Shown in pieces: positions 36,397-50,901 of a stretch of DNA of 64,000 bases; the first letter of the stretch is position 1; the number at the start of each line of letters is the position of its first letter. Under the pieces are notes generated by a model. The model worked only from the letters and a program-made list of their open reading frames with translations. It was not told the origin of the DNA and searched no databases. The stretch lies in assembly GCA_916613615.1 (NCBI GenBank), contig OU744724.1, forward strand, positions 34,669,607 through 34,733,606. Direction: 5' to 3'. This stretch comes from Steromphala cineraria. Its lineage: Eukaryota; Mollusca; Gastropoda; Trochida; Trochidae. A program made the position numbers and the translations under genes.

Positions 36397-37769
36397 GTTT
36401 AACACTGATGAAGATGCAGATTGACAATGAGTCGAAGTTGTCAGCAACCACTTTTTATACAGAGTCAAGTTAACTGTGTTCACATGGTCATCAATTTGCC
36501 ATCAAAACAAGTTGAACAGCATGTCTAAACGATGAGTACGCACTCAGTGAGTCATTCTCACTGATCCTAATTTAATTAGACTTCTTAAGAAAACACTACT
36601 GATGGACATAAAGGAAACGATCAACGATGTTTTAACAAAAACAGAAAAAAATCAAAAGCAAACATATTGGAACTGAAGTTATTTTAACCAGTATTTTGTA
36701 ATTGGACAAACATTTTGGATACCATTTACTGTTTTGTAAACATTGAGGAAGTGAAACGTTTTCGTTGGTTTCACTCTTGTTTTAGGTGATGAATGTATTG
36801 TTATTGACAATGATGAAACATTAACATGCCACAAAGTTTTAGACAACAATTACTTGACAAAACTATTTCTGCGATATTACAATTTTCTGCATATTGTGTT
36901 TGATATTCTTTGTTAATTCTAAGATTTTCTGATAGATAAAAGTTATAAAATTGCATTTTACAATACAATTATATAATTTAAACCCATGTTTACATTTACC
37001 ATATAACCATTTTGTAATACAAAGGAATTAAAAAAATATGAATACTATGATCAAATTTGTTTTGATTGAATGAGTAGTTTTAAACAACTATGATTATAAA
37101 TGGAGTTATTTTTGTTCATGAAATAATTGATTTTGAAAATTCTTGGATAGATTGTCAAGAGTACTTTTTTATATGATTTTCAAAAATGTATGATATCAAA
37201 GTGCGTTTTAATAAGAAAACAACTCCTCTTCACATTACAAATTATATATGGATGTTGGTTAATATCATGTATTGTCATTAAAAACCATTTTCAATTTTGT
37301 AGTGTAATTGCTTTAGCGTGTAGATTGTTTATCATATATCTTAATCTTTGTCGTCATTCCTCAAAACCTTTACAAACCAACGTTAAATTTGTGAAGAAAA
37401 CTTGAGTAGTAGATATTGAAACGTCTTTGGTATCCTTTGTCTGTATGACGCATGCTTTTTGCCAAGAAATAGGTCAATTGCTCAGTAGGTTGTTATATTG
37501 AGTTAGGTGTAAATAGAGAAGTGTCTCCCATAAGGTTCAAATTGTATCTTTAGTTCCGAAATATCATTGCAAGACGTATTTGTAAATGCAACACATGACA
37601 ATATATTCATTTCAAGGTTTTATTCAAACAAACAACAAATGTAACAAAACATTAATGTAGCATTTCATGTCATGCAAGACGTATACAATAGCACTTCATA
37701 TTTGATAACAATCATAACAAGTGGTACACTGTTCATATACAAGTAATTGCAAAGATGTACACAATCAAT

Positions 37770-39300
37770 TTACATGTATGCACTCAGGTCAATTGCACGA
37801 AGCAAGGTACTGTCTTTGAGTCCATGGCGAGAACGGAACTTTCTCTTGGCAATCTCGGATCTAGGCCTTGTGTTGCACTGCCTGCTGCGTTTGTTTCCAA
37901 ACCACTTCTTGACTTGATCAACACTAATTGATCCTGAGAGTGCGAGGGCTTCGCACACGGTGACAGATGGATATGGATGATGAAGGTTTGATCGGTACCA
38001 GCTTTCCATGAATTGAACTGCACGTTTGGTCAGAGGTGGTCTTCGCTTCACGCCTGGAACACTGATACGAGACTGCTTGATGGTTTCTTGTTCCTTTTCT
38101 TCCAATAGAGCCAAGCTTTTCTCAACCCGATCCATAACCTGAAAAAATAAGAAAATACTTAAGATTAAACAAAGTTGAATTTGAAAACATAATTAACAGA
38201 ACACTTTGGTAAAGAATAAACTGCATTAAAGGACAGAGCCATAAGAAATAGTTGATTTGAAATTAACAGTTTTGGAAGGAATACATTGCAAAACATCAGA
38301 TGTGTATATTTTGTTGAGTGAATGTTTACCTGGTGGATTTGAAGTGCCGACAAAGCCAATCTTTGTAGTGTGCTGTCATCTGAGTATCTGTCATCAGGTT
38401 CATCCTTTCCATCTCAATACTTGCAGCATGGAAGCGGAAAAAGGTAGATAATTCTCGTACTTGGTCAGGGAAGCTTTTCTCCAAGTGTCGAAATCTGAAA
38501 AGGTAGATAATTGATATGTAAGTCTGCTTGCGTTTTATAAGTAGGCTTTAAACGCTCTTTCATATGTACATAATAATTGCCTTTAAGTGCATTATTGCAC
38601 ATATGCATATATTGTAAGGAACATTAATTTTAGGAAGTCACAGTCTTTCTGAACAAATACGTTTAAATCAAAACTAACAGTTATGTTAAATTCGTGTTAA
38701 TTAACATGATTAATGAACTTACCTATTTTGCAGACTGCTCTCTCTAATGTGGATAGGAAGTTGATTTTCTTGTAGCATAGAACCAAACAGGACAGTAGGT
38801 TGTGAAACCTTCTTGCATCAGTCTCCAAAATCCCTCTTAAATCTTCTAGGACGATTTTGTTGGAAGTGGAAGTCTCAAAGAATTCCAAGGAAAAGGAGCG
38901 AGATTCTGTGTCAGGACTTGGAACGCTCGTCTCTATGGCTGACAATAGTGATGACATAGGCAAAGATGCTGAATCATCCTCTGACATGTGTTCTTCATCC
39001 GGAAGAACAGGCGAGTCTGGTTCAATAGATTTGAAGAGAGCACTGAGAGATTTCTGGAACTCATCATCTGAGTTGACTGTGATGTTCTGTGTGTCATCTG
39101 AAACAAAAACAGGTACAATTATATAACAGTCGCAACTCGACGAAAAAGGGTAACGTGTATCTTCCTTAAGTAGTTAAAATATTTTTAATCAATGTTTTAT
39201 ACATACCTATATCAGATGTGCCTCCAAAGTCAAATGACTCCCAGGACAGAAGGTCTGTAGTAAAGATGTCGGAGGAAAGAGGATATTCGGAATTTGCCAT
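37770..39300 (-). pseudogene. TALE homeobox gene copy 14: frameshifts in exons 2 and 3
   Basis: Exons map to 39207-39300, 38723-39097, 38330-38494 and 37770-38138. Exon 2 lacks one T (cttgcatcag instead of cttgcattcag, near 38817), and exon 3 lacks 7 bp (ggatttgaagtgcc, near 38342). The shifts do not cancel, and the frame ends in exon 3. Exon 4 and the TATA box (39355-39363) are intact. Both lesions are shared exactly with copy 17. Confidence 0.88.
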
Positions 39301-40674
39301 GTTTAACACTGATGAAGATGCAGATTGACAATGAGTCGAAGTTGTCAGCAACCACTTTTTATACAGAGTCAAGTTAACTGTGTTCACATGGTCATCAATT
39401 TGCCATCAAAACAAGTTGAACAGCATGTCTAAACGATGAGTACGCACTCAGTGAGTCATTCTCACTGATCCTAATTTAATTAGACTTCTTAAGAAAACAC
39501 TACTGATGGACATAAAGGAAACGATCAACGATGTTTTAACAAAAACAGAAAAAAATCAAAAGCAAACATATTGGAACTGAAGTTATTTTAACCAGTATTT
39601 TGTAATTGGACAAACATTTTGGATACCATTTACTGTTTTGTAAACATTGAGGAAGTGAAACGTTTTCGTTGGTTTCACTCTTGTTTTAGGTGATGAATGT
39701 ATTGTTATTGACAATGATGAAACATTAACATGCCACAAAGTTTTAGACAACAATTACTTGACAAAACTATTTCTGCGATATTACAATTTTCTGCATATTG
39801 TGTTTGATATTCTTTGTTAATTCTAAGATTTTCTGATAGATAAAAGTTATAAAATTGCATTTTACAATACAATTATATAATTTAAACCCATGTTTACATT
39901 TACCATATAACCATTTTGTAATACAAAGGAATTAAAAAAATATAATTTTCTATGATCAAATTTGTTTTGATTGAATGAGTAGTTTTAAACAACTATGATT
40001 ATAAATGGAGTTATTTTTGTTCATGAAATAATTGATTTTGAAAATTCTTGGATAGATTGTCAAGAGTACTTTTTTATATGATTTTCAAAAATGTATGATA
40101 TCAAAGTGCGTTTTAATAAGAAAACAACTCCTCTTCACATTACAAATTATATATGGATGTTGGTTAATATCATGTATTGTCATTAAAAACCATTTTCAAT
40201 TTTGTAGTGTAATTGCTTTAGCGTGTAGATTGTTTATCATATATCTTAATCTTTGTCGTCATTCCTCAAAACCTTTACAAACCAACGTTAAATTTGTGAA
40301 GAAAACTTGAGTAGTGGATATTGAAACGTCTTTGGTATCCTTTGTCTGTATGACGCATGCTTTTCGCCAAGAAATAGGTCAATTGCTCAGTAGGTTGTTA
40401 TATTGAGTTAGGTGTAAATAGAGAAGTGTCTCCCATAAGGTTCAAATTGTATCTTTAGTTCCGAAATATCATTGCAAGACGTATTTGTAAATGCAACACA
40501 TGACAATATATTCATTTCAAGGTTTTATTCAAACAAACAACAAATGTAACAAAACATTAATGTAGCATTTCATGTCATGCAAGACGTATACAATAGCACT
40601 TCATATTTGATAACAATCATAACAAGTGGTACACTGTTCATATACAAGTAATTGCAAAGATGTACACAATCAAT

Positions 40675-42202
40675 TTACATGTATGCACTCAGGTCAATTG
40701 CACGAAGCAAGGTACTGTCTTTGAGTCCATGACGAGAACGGAACTTTCTCTTGGCAATCTCGGATCTAGGCCTTGTGTTGCACTGCCTGCTGCGTTTGTT
40801 TCCAAACCACTTCTTGACTTGATCAACACTAATTGATCCTGAGAGTGCGAGGGCTTCGCACACGGTGACAGATGGATATGGATGATGAAGGTTTGATCGG
40901 TACCAGCTTTCCATGAATTGAACTGCACGTTTGGTCAGAGGTGGTCTTCGCTTCACGCCTGGAACACTGATACGAGACTGCTTGATGGTTTCTTGTTCCT
41001 TTTCTTCCAATAGAGCCAAGCTTTTCTCAACCCGATCCATAACCTGAAAAAATAAGAAAATACTTAAGATTAAACAAAGTTGAATTTGAAAACATAATTA
41101 ACAGAACACTTTGGTAAAGAATAAACTGCATTAAAGGACAGAGCCATAAGAAATAGTTGATTTGGAAGGAATACATTGCAAAACATCAGATGTGTATATT
41201 TTGTTGAGTGAATGTTTACCTGGTGGATTTGAACATCAAAGTGCCGACAAAGCCAATCTTTGTAGTGTGCTGTCATCTGAGTATCTGTCATCAGGTTCAT
41301 CCTTTCCATCTCAATACTTGCAGCATGGAAGCGGAAAAAGGTAGATAATTCTCGTACTTGGTCAGGGAAGCTTTTCTCCAAGTGTCGAAATCTGAAAAGG
41401 TAGATACTTGATATGTAAGTCTGCTTGCGTTTTATAAGTAGGCTTTAAACGCTCTTTCATATGTACATAATAATTGCCTTTAAGTGCATTATTGCACATA
41501 TGCATATATTGTAAGGAACATTAATTTAAGGAAGTCACAGTCTTTCTGAACAAATACGTACGTTTAAATCAAAACTAACAGTTATGTTAAATTCGTGTTA
41601 ATTAACATGATTAATGAACTTACCTATTTTGCAGACTGCTCTCTCTAATGTGGATATGAAGTTGATTTTCTTGTAGCATAGAACCAAACAGGACAGTAGG
41701 TTGTGAAACCTTCTTGCATTCAGTCTCCAAAATCCCTCTTAAATCTTCTAGGACGATTTTGTTGGAAGTGGAAGTCTCAAAGAATTCCAAGGAAAAGGAG
41801 CGAGATTCTGTGTCAGGACTTGGAGCGCTCGTCTCTATGGCTGACAATAGTGATGACATAGGCAAAGATGCTGAATCATCCTCTGACATGTGTTCTTCAT
41901 CCGGAAGAACAGGCGAGTCTGGTTCAATAGATTTGAAGAGAGCACTGAGAGATTTCTGGAACTCATCATCTGAGTTGACTGTGATGTTCTGTGTGTCATC
42001 TGAAACAAAAACAGGTACAATTATATAACAGTCGCAACTCGACGAAAAAGGGTAACGTGTATCTTCCTTAAGTAGTTAAAATATTTTTAATCAATGTTTT
42101 ATACATACCTATATCAGATGTGCCTCCAAAGTCAAATGACTCCCAGGACAGAAGGTCTGTAGTAAAGATGTCGGAGGAAAGAGGATATTCGGAATTTGCC
42201 AT
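40675..42202 (-). CDS. TALE homeodomain protein, copy 15 (intact, 336 aa)
   Basis: Exons are 42109-42202, 41624-41999, 41220-41391 and 40675-41043. Class-specific residues are Leu-to-Arg in helix 1 (SWYRSN, position 21), Ala-to-Val after the loop (SVTVC), Leu-to-Phe in exon 3 (STFFRF) and HIHIRESS at the end of exon 2. Intron 3 lacks 15 bp (near 41164), and intron 2 carries a private 4-bp GTAC duplication (about 41558). The TATA box is at 42257-42265. Confidence 0.86.
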
Positions 42203-43575
42203 GTTTAACACTGATGAAGATGCAGATTGACAATGAGTCGAAGTTGTCAGCAACCACTTTTTATACAGAGTCAAGTTAACTGTGTTCACATGGTCATCAA
42301 TTTGCCATCAAAACAAGTTGAACAGCATGTCTAAACGATGAGTACGCACTCAGTGAGTCATTCTCACTGATCCTAATTTAATTAGACTTCTTAAGAAAAC
42401 ACTACTGATGGACATAAAGGAAACGATCAACGATGTTTTAACAAAAACAGAAAAAAATCAAAAGCAAACATATTGGAACTGAAGTTATTTTAACCAGTAT
42501 TTTGTAATTGGACAAACATTTTGGATACCATTTACTGTTTTGTAAACATTGAGGAAGTGAAACGTTTTCGTTGGTTTCACTCTTGTTTTAGGTGATGAAT
42601 GTATTGTTATTGACAATGATGAAACATTAACATGCCACAAAGTTTTAGACAACAATTACTTGACAAAACTATTTCTGCGATATTACAATTTTCTGCATAT
42701 TGTGTTTGATATTCTTTGTTAATTCTAAGATTTTCTGATAGATAAAAGTTATAAAATTGCATTTTACAATACAATTATATAATTTAAACCCATGTTTACA
42801 TTTACCATATAACCATTTTGTAATACAAAGGAATTAAAAAAATATGAATACTATGATCAAATTTGTTTTGATTGAATGAGTAGTTTTAAACAACTATGAT
42901 TATAAATGGAGTTATTTTTGTTCATGAAATAATTGATTTTGAAAATTCTTGGATAGATTGTCAAGAGTACTTTTTTATATGATTTTCAAAAATGTATGAT
43001 ATCAAAGTGCGTTTTAATAAGAAAACAACTCCTCTTCACATTACAAATTATATATGGATGTTGGTTAATATCATGTATTGTCATTAAAAACCATTTTCAA
43101 TTTTGTAGTGTAATTGCTTTAGCGTGTAGATTGTTTATCATATATCTTAATCTTTGTCGTCATTCCTCAAAACCTTTACAAACCAACGTTAAATTTGTGA
43201 AGAAAACTTGAGTAGTGGATATTGAAACGTCTTTGGTATCCTTTGTCTGTATGACGCATGCTTTTCGCCAAGAAATAGGTCAATTGCTCAGTAGGTTGTT
43301 ATATTGAGTTAGGTGTAAATAGAGAAGTGTCTCCCATAAGGTTCAAATTGTATCTTTAGTTCCGAAATATCATTGCAAGACGTATTTGTAAATGCAACAC
43401 ATGACAATATATTCATTTCAAGGTTTTATTCAAACAAACAACAAATGTAACAAAACATTAATGTAGCATTTCATGTCATGCAAGACGTATACAATAGCAC
43501 TTCATATTTGATAACAATCATAACAAGTGGTACACTGTTCATATACAAGTAATTGCAAAGATGTACACAATCAAT

Positions 43576-45099
43576 TTACATGTATGCACTCAGGTCAATT
43601 GCACGAAGCAAGGTACTGTCTTTGAGTCCATGACGAGAACGGAACTTTCTCTTGGCAATCTCGGATCTAGGCCTTGTGTTGCACTGCCTGCTGCGTTTGT
43701 TTCCAAACCACTTCTTGACTTGATCAACACTAATTGATCCTGAGAGTGCGAGGGCTTCGCACACGGTGACAGATGGATATGGATGATGAAGGTTTGATCG
43801 GTACCAGCTTTCCATGAATTGAACTGCACGTTTGGTCAGAGGTGGTCTTCGCTTCACGCCTGGAACACTGATACGAGACTGCTTGATGGTTTCTTGTTCC
43901 TTTTCTTCCAATAGAGCCAAGCTTTTCTCAACCCGATCCATAACCTGAAAAAATAAGAAAATACTTAAGATTAAACAAAGTTGAATTTGAAAACATAATT
44001 AACAGAACACTTTGGTAAAGAATAAACTGCATTAAAGGACAGAGCCATAAGAAATAGTTGATTTGGAAGGAATACATTGCAAAACATCAGATGTGTATAT
44101 TTTGTTGAGTGAATGTTTACCTGGTGGATTTGAACATCAAAGTGCCGACAAAGCCAATCTTTGTAGTGTGCTGTCATCTGAGTATCTGTCATCAGGTTCA
44201 TCCTTTCCATCTCAATACTTGCAGCATGGAAGCGGAAAAAGGTAGATAATTCTCGTACTTGGTCAGGGAAGCTTTTCTCCAAGTGTCGAAATCTGAAAAG
44301 GTAGATACTTGATATGTAAGTCTGCTTGCGTTTTATAAGTAGGCTTTAAACGCTCTTTCATATGTACATAATAATTGCCTTTAAGTGCATTATTGCACAT
44401 ATGCATATATTGTAAGGAACATTAATTTAAGGAAGTCACAGTCTTTCTGAACAAATACGTTTAAATCAAAACTAACAGTTATGTTAAATTCGTGTTAATT
44501 AACATGATTAATGAACTTACCTATTTTGCAGACTGCTCTCTCTAATGTGGATATGAAGTTGATTTTCTTGTAGCATAGAACCAAACAGGACAGTAGGTTG
44601 TGAAACCTTCTTGCATTCAGTCTCCAAAATCCCTCTTAAATCTTCTAGGACGATTTTGTTGGAAGTGGAAGTCTCAAAGAATTCCAAGGAAAAGGAGCGA
44701 GATTCTGTGTCAGGACTTGGAGCGCTCGTCTCTATGGCTGACAATAGTGATGACATAGGCAAAGATGCTGAATCATCCTCTGACATGTGTTCTTCATCCG
44801 GAAGAACAGGCGAGTCTGGTTCAATAGATTTGAAGAGAGCACTGAGAGATTTCTGGAACTCATCATCTGAGTTGACTGTGATGTTCTGTGTGTCATCTGA
44901 AACAAAAACAGGTACAATTATATAACAGTCGCAACTCGACGAAAAAGGGTAACGTGTATCTTCCTTAAGTAGTTAAAATATTTTTAATCAATGTTTTATA
45001 CATACCTATATCAGATGTGCCTCCAAAGTCAAATGACTCCCAGGACAGAAGGTCTGTAGTAAAGATGTCGGAGGAAAGAGGATATTCGGAATTTGCCAT
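43576..45099 (-). CDS. TALE homeodomain protein, copy 16 (intact, 336 aa)
   Basis: Exons are 45006-45099, 44521-44896, 44121-44292 and 43576-43944. The protein is the same as copy 15 in every part compared. The intron 3 15-bp deletion is present and the GTAC duplication absent. The TATA box is at 45154-45162 and AATAAA at 43425-43430. Confidence 0.86.
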
Positions 45100-46472
45100 G
45101 TTTAACACTGATGAAGATGCAGATTGACAATGAGTCGAAGTTGTCAGCAACCACTTTTTATACAGAGTCAAGTTAACTGTGTTCACATGGTCATCAATTT
45201 GCCATCAAAACAAGTTGAACAGCATGTCTAAACGATGAGTACGCACTCAGTGAGTCATTCTCACTGATCCTAATTTAATTAGACTTCTTAAGAAAACACT
45301 ACTGATGGACATAAAGGAAACGATCAACGATGTTTTAACAAAAACAGAAAAAAATCAAAAGCAAACATATTGGAACTGAAGTTATTTTAACCAGTATTTT
45401 GTAATTGGACAAACATTTTGGATACCATTTACTGTTTTGTAAACATTGAGGAAGTGAAACGTTTTCGTTGGTTTCACTCTTGTTTTAGGTGATGAATGTA
45501 TTGTTATTGACAATGATGAAACATTAACATGCCACAAAGTTTTAGACAACAATTACTTGACAAAACTATTTCTGCGATATTACAATTTTCTGCATATTGT
45601 GTTTGATATTCTTTGTTAATTCTAAGATTTTCTGATAGATAAAAGTTATAAAATTGCATTTTACAATACAATTATATAATTTAAACCCATGTTTACATTT
45701 ACCATATAACCATTTTGTAATACAAAGGAATTAAAAAAATATGAATACTATGATCAAATTTGTTTTGATTGAATGAGTAGTTTTAAACAACTATGATTAT
45801 AAATGGAGTTATTTTTGTTCATGAAATAATTGATTTTGAAAATTCTTGGATAGATTGTCAAGAGTACTTTTTTATATGATTTTCAAAAATGTATGATATC
45901 AAAGTGCGTTTTAATAAGAAAACAACTCCTCTTCACATTACAAATTATATATGGATGTTGGTTAATATCATGTATTGTCATTAAAAACCATTTTCAATTT
46001 TGTAGTGTAATTGCTTTAGCGTGTAGATTGTTTATCATATATCTTAATCTTTGTCGTCATTCCTCAAAACCTTTACAAACCAACGTTAAATTTGTGAAGA
46101 AAACTTGAGTAGTGGATATTGAAACGTCTTTGGTATCCTTTGTCTGTATGACGCATGCTTTTTGCCAAGAAATAGGTCAATTGCTCAGTAGGTTGTTATA
46201 TTGAGTTAGGTGTAAATAGAGAAGTGTCTCCCATAAGGTTCAAATTGTATCTTTAGTTCCGAAATATCATTGCAAGACGTATTTGTAAATGCAACACATG
46301 ACAATATATTCATTTCAAGGTTTTATTCAAACAAACAACAAATGTAACAAAACATTAATGTAGCATTTCATGTCATGCAAGACGTATACAATAGCACTTC
46401 ATATTTGATAACAATCATAACAAGTGGTACACTGTTCATATACAAGTAATTGCAAAGATGTACACAATCAAT

Positions 46473-48003
46473 TTACATGTATGCACTCAGGTCAATTGCA
46501 CGAAGCAAGGTACTGTCTTTGAGTCCATGGCGAGAACGGAACTTTCTCTTGGCAATCTCGGATCTAGGCCTTGTGTTGCACTGCCTGCTGCGTTTGTTTC
46601 CAAACCACTTCTTGACTTGATCAACACTAATTGATCCTGAGAGTGCGAGGGCTTCGCACACGGTGACAGATGGATATGGATGATGAAGGTTTGATCGGTA
46701 CCAGCTTTCCATGAATTGAACTGCACGTTTGGTCAGAGGTGGTCTTCGCTTCACGCCTGGAACACTGATACGAGACTGCTTGATGGTTTCTTGTTCCTTT
46801 TCTTCCAATAGAGCCAAGCTTTTCTCAACCCGATCCATAACCTGAAAAAATAAGAAAATACTTAAGATTAAACAAAGTTGAATTTGAAAACATAATTAAC
46901 AGAACACTTTGGTAAAGAATAAACTGCATTAAAGGACAGAGCCATAAGAAATAGTTGATTTGAAATTAACAGTTTTGGAAGGAATACATTGCAAAACATC
47001 AGATGTGTATATTTTGTTGAGTGAATGTTTACCTGGTGGATTTGAAGTGCCGACAAAGCCAATCTTTGTAGTGTGCTGTCATCTGAGTATCTGTCATCAG
47101 GTTCATCCTTTCCATCTCAATACTTGCAGCATGGAAGCGGAAAAAGGTAGATAATTCTCGTACTTGGTCAGGGAAGCTTTTCTCCAAGTGTCGAAATCTG
47201 AAAAGGTAGATAATTGATATGTAAGTCTGCTTGCGTTTTATAAGTAGGCTTTAAACGCTCTTTCATATGTACATAATAATTGCCTTTAAGTGCATTATTG
47301 CACATATGCATATATTGTAAGGAACATTAATTTTAGGAAGTCACAGTCTTTCTGAACAAATACGTTTAAATCAAAACTAACAGTTATGTTAAATTCGTGT
47401 TAATTAACATGATTAATGAACTTACCTATTTTGCAGACTGCTCTCTCTAATGTGGATAGGAAGTTGATTTTCTTGTAGCATAGAACCAAACAGGACAGTA
47501 GGTTGTGAAACCTTCTTGCATCAGTCTCCAAAATCCCTCTTAAATCTTCTAGGACGATTTTGTTGGAAGTGGAAGTCTCAAAGAATTCCAAGGAAAAGGA
47601 GCGAGATTCTGTGTCAGGACTTGGAACGCTCGTCTCTATGGCTGACAATAGTGATGACATAGGCAAAGATGCTGAATCATCCTCTGACATGTGTTCTTCA
47701 TCCGGAAGAACAGGCGAGTCTGGTTCAATAGATTTGAAGAGAGCACTGAGAGATTTCTGGAACTCATCATCTGAGTTGACTGTGATGTTCTGTGTGTCAT
47801 CTGAAACAAAAACAGGTACAATTATATAACAGTCGCAACTCGACGAAAAAGGGTAACGTGTATCTTCCTTAAGTAGTTAAAATATTTTTAATCAATGTTT
47901 TATACATACCTATATCAGATGTGCCTCCAAAGTCAAATGACTCCCAGGACAGAAGGTCTGTAGTAAAGATGTCGGAGGAAAGAGGATATTCGGAATTTGC
48001 CAT
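46473..48003 (-). pseudogene. TALE homeobox gene copy 17: same two frameshifts as copy 14
   Basis: Exons map to 47910-48003, 47426-47800, 47033-47197 and 46473-46841. It carries the identical 1-bp loss in exon 2 and 7-bp loss in exon 3. It also shares private spacer and intron variants with copy 14 (tttttgccaag near 46161, ttttaggaag near 47331). It is therefore a duplicate of an already dead gene. The TATA box is at 48058-48066. Confidence 0.88.
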
Positions 48004-49377
48004 GTTTAACACTGATGAAGATGCAGATTGACAATGAGTCGAAGTTGTCAGCAACCACTTTTTATACAGAGTCAAGTTAACTGTGTTCACATGGTCATCA
48101 ATTTGCCATCAAAACAAGTTGAACAGCATGTCTAAACGATGAGTACGCACTCAGTGAGTCATTCTCACTGATCCTAATTTAATTAGACTTCTTAAGAAAA
48201 CACTACTGATGGACATAAAGGAAACGATCAACGATGTTTTAACAAAAACAGAAAAAAATCAAAAGCAAACATATTGGAACTGAAGTTATTTTAACCAGTA
48301 TTTTGTAATTGGACAAACATTTTGGATACCATTTACTGTTTTGTAAACATTGAGGAAGTGAAACGTTTTCGTTGGTTTCACTCTTGTTTTAGGTGATGAA
48401 TGTATTGTTATTGACAATGATGAAACATTAACATGCCACAAAGTTTTAGACAACAATTACTTGACAAAACTATTTCTGCGATATTACAATTTTCTGCATA
48501 TTGTGTTTGATATTCTTTGTTAATTCTAAGATTTTCTGATAGATAAAAGTTATAAAATTGCATTTTACAATACAATTATATAATTTAAACCCATGTTTAC
48601 ATTTACCATATAACCATTTTGTAATACAAAGGAATTAAAAAAATATAATTTTCTATGATCAAATTTGTTTTGATTGAATGAGTAGTTTTAAACAACTATG
48701 ATTATAAATGGAGTTATTTTTGTTCATGAAATAATTGATTTTGAAAATTCTTGGATAGATTGTCAAGAGTACTTTTTTATATGATTTTCAAAAATGTATG
48801 ATATCAAAGTGCGTTTTAATAAGAAAACAACTCCTCTTCACATTACAAATTATATATGGATGTTGGTTAATATCATGTATTGTCATTAAAAACCATTTTC
48901 AATTTTGTAGTGTAATTGCTTTAGCGTGTAGATTGTTTATCATATATCTTAATCTTTGTCGTCATTCCTCAAAACCTTTACAAACCAACGTTAAATTTGT
49001 GAAGAAAACTTGAGTAGTGGATATTGAAACGTCTTTGGTATCCTTTGTCTGTATGACGCATGCTTTTCGCCAAGAAATAGGTCAATTGCTCAGTAGGTTG
49101 TTATATTGAGTTAGGTGTAAATAGAGAAGTGTCTCCCATAAGGTTCAAATTGTATCTTTAGTTCCGAAATATCATTGCAAGACGTATTTGTAAATGCAAC
49201 ACATGACAATATATTCATTTCAAGGTTTTATTCAAACAAACAACACATGTAACAAAACATTAATGTAGCATTTCATGTCATGCAAGACGTATACAATAGC
49301 ACTTCATATTTGATAACAATCATAACAAGTGGTACACTGTTCATATACAAGTAATTGCAAAGATGTACACAATCAAT

Positions 49378-50901
49378 TTACATGTATGCACTCAGGTCAA
49401 TTGCACGAAGCAAGGTACTGTCTTTGAGTCCATGACGAGAACGGAACTTTCTCTTGGCAATCTCGGATCTAGGCCTTGTGTTGCACTGCCTGCTGCGTTT
49501 GTTTCCAAACCACTTCTTGACTTGATCAACACTAATTGATCCTGAGAGTGCGAGGGCTTCGCACACGGTGACAGATGGATATGGATGATGAAGGTTTGAT
49601 CGGTACCAGCTTTCCATGAATTGAACTGCACGTTTGGTCAGAGGTGGTCTTCGCTTCACGCCTGGAACACTGATACGAGACTGCTTGATGGTTTCTTGTT
49701 CCTTTTCTTCCAATAGAGCCAAGCTTTTCTCAACCCGATCCATAACCTGAAAAAATAAGAAAATACTTAAGATTAAACAAAGTTGAATTTGAAAACATAA
49801 TTAACAGAACACTTTGGTAAAGAATAAACTGCATTAAAGGACAGAGCCATAAGAAATAGTTGATTTGGAAGGAATACATTGCAAAACATCAGATGTGTAT
49901 ATTTTGTTGAGTGAATGTTTACCTGGTGGATTTGAACATCAAAGTGCCGACAAAGCCAATCTTTGTAGTGTGCTGTCATCTGAGTATCTGTCATCAGGTT
50001 CATCCTTTCCATCTCAATACTTGCAGCATGGAAGCGGAAAAAGGTAGATAATTCTCGTACTTGGTCAGGGAAGCTTTTCTCCAAGTGTCGAAATCTGAAA
50101 AGGTAGATACTTGATATGTAAGTCTGCTTGCGTTTTATAAGTAGGCTTTAAACGCTCTTTCATATGTACATAATAATTGCCTTTAAGTGCATTATTGCAC
50201 ATATGCATATATTGTAAGGAACATTAATTTAAGGAAGTCACAGTCTTTCTGAACAAATACGTTTAAATCAAAACTAACAGTTATGTTAAATTCGTGTTAA
50301 TTAACATGATTAATGAACTTACCTATTTTGCAGACTGCTCTCTCTAATGTGGATATGAAGTTGATTTTCTTGTAGCATAGAACCAAACAGGACAGTAGGT
50401 TGTGAAACCTTCTTGCATTCAGTCTCCAAAATCCCTCTTAAATCTTCTAGGACGATTTTGTTGGAAGTGGAAGTCTCAAAGAATTCCAAGGAAAAGGAGC
50501 GAGATTCTGTGTCAGGACTTGGAGCGCTCGTCTCTATGGCTGACAATAGTGATGACATAGGCAAAGATGCTGAATCATCCTCTGACATGTGTTCTTCATC
50601 CGGAAGAACAGGCGAGTCTGGTTCAATAGATTTGAAGAGAGCACTGAGAGATTTCTGGAACTCATCATCTGAGTTGACTGTGATGTTCTGTGTGTCATCT
50701 GAAACAAAAACAGGTACAATTATATAACAGTCGCAACTCGACGAAAAAGGGTAACGTGTATCTTCCTTAAGTAGTTAAAATATTTTTAATCAATGTTTTA
50801 TACATACCTATATCAGATGTGCCTCCAAAGTCAAATGACTCCCAGGACAGAAGGTCTGTAGTAAAGATGTCGGAGGAAAGAGGATATTCGGAATTTGCCA
50901 T
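49378..50901 (-). CDS. TALE homeodomain protein, copy 18 (intact, 336 aa)
   Basis: Exons are 50808-50901, 50323-50698, 49923-50094 and 49378-49746. It is the partner of copy 15 in the 8.7-kb higher-order repeat, sharing the spacer variant tataattttctatgatc (48643-48659), but it lacks the GTAC duplication. No coding difference from copy 15 was seen. The TATA box is at 50956-50964. Confidence 0.86.
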
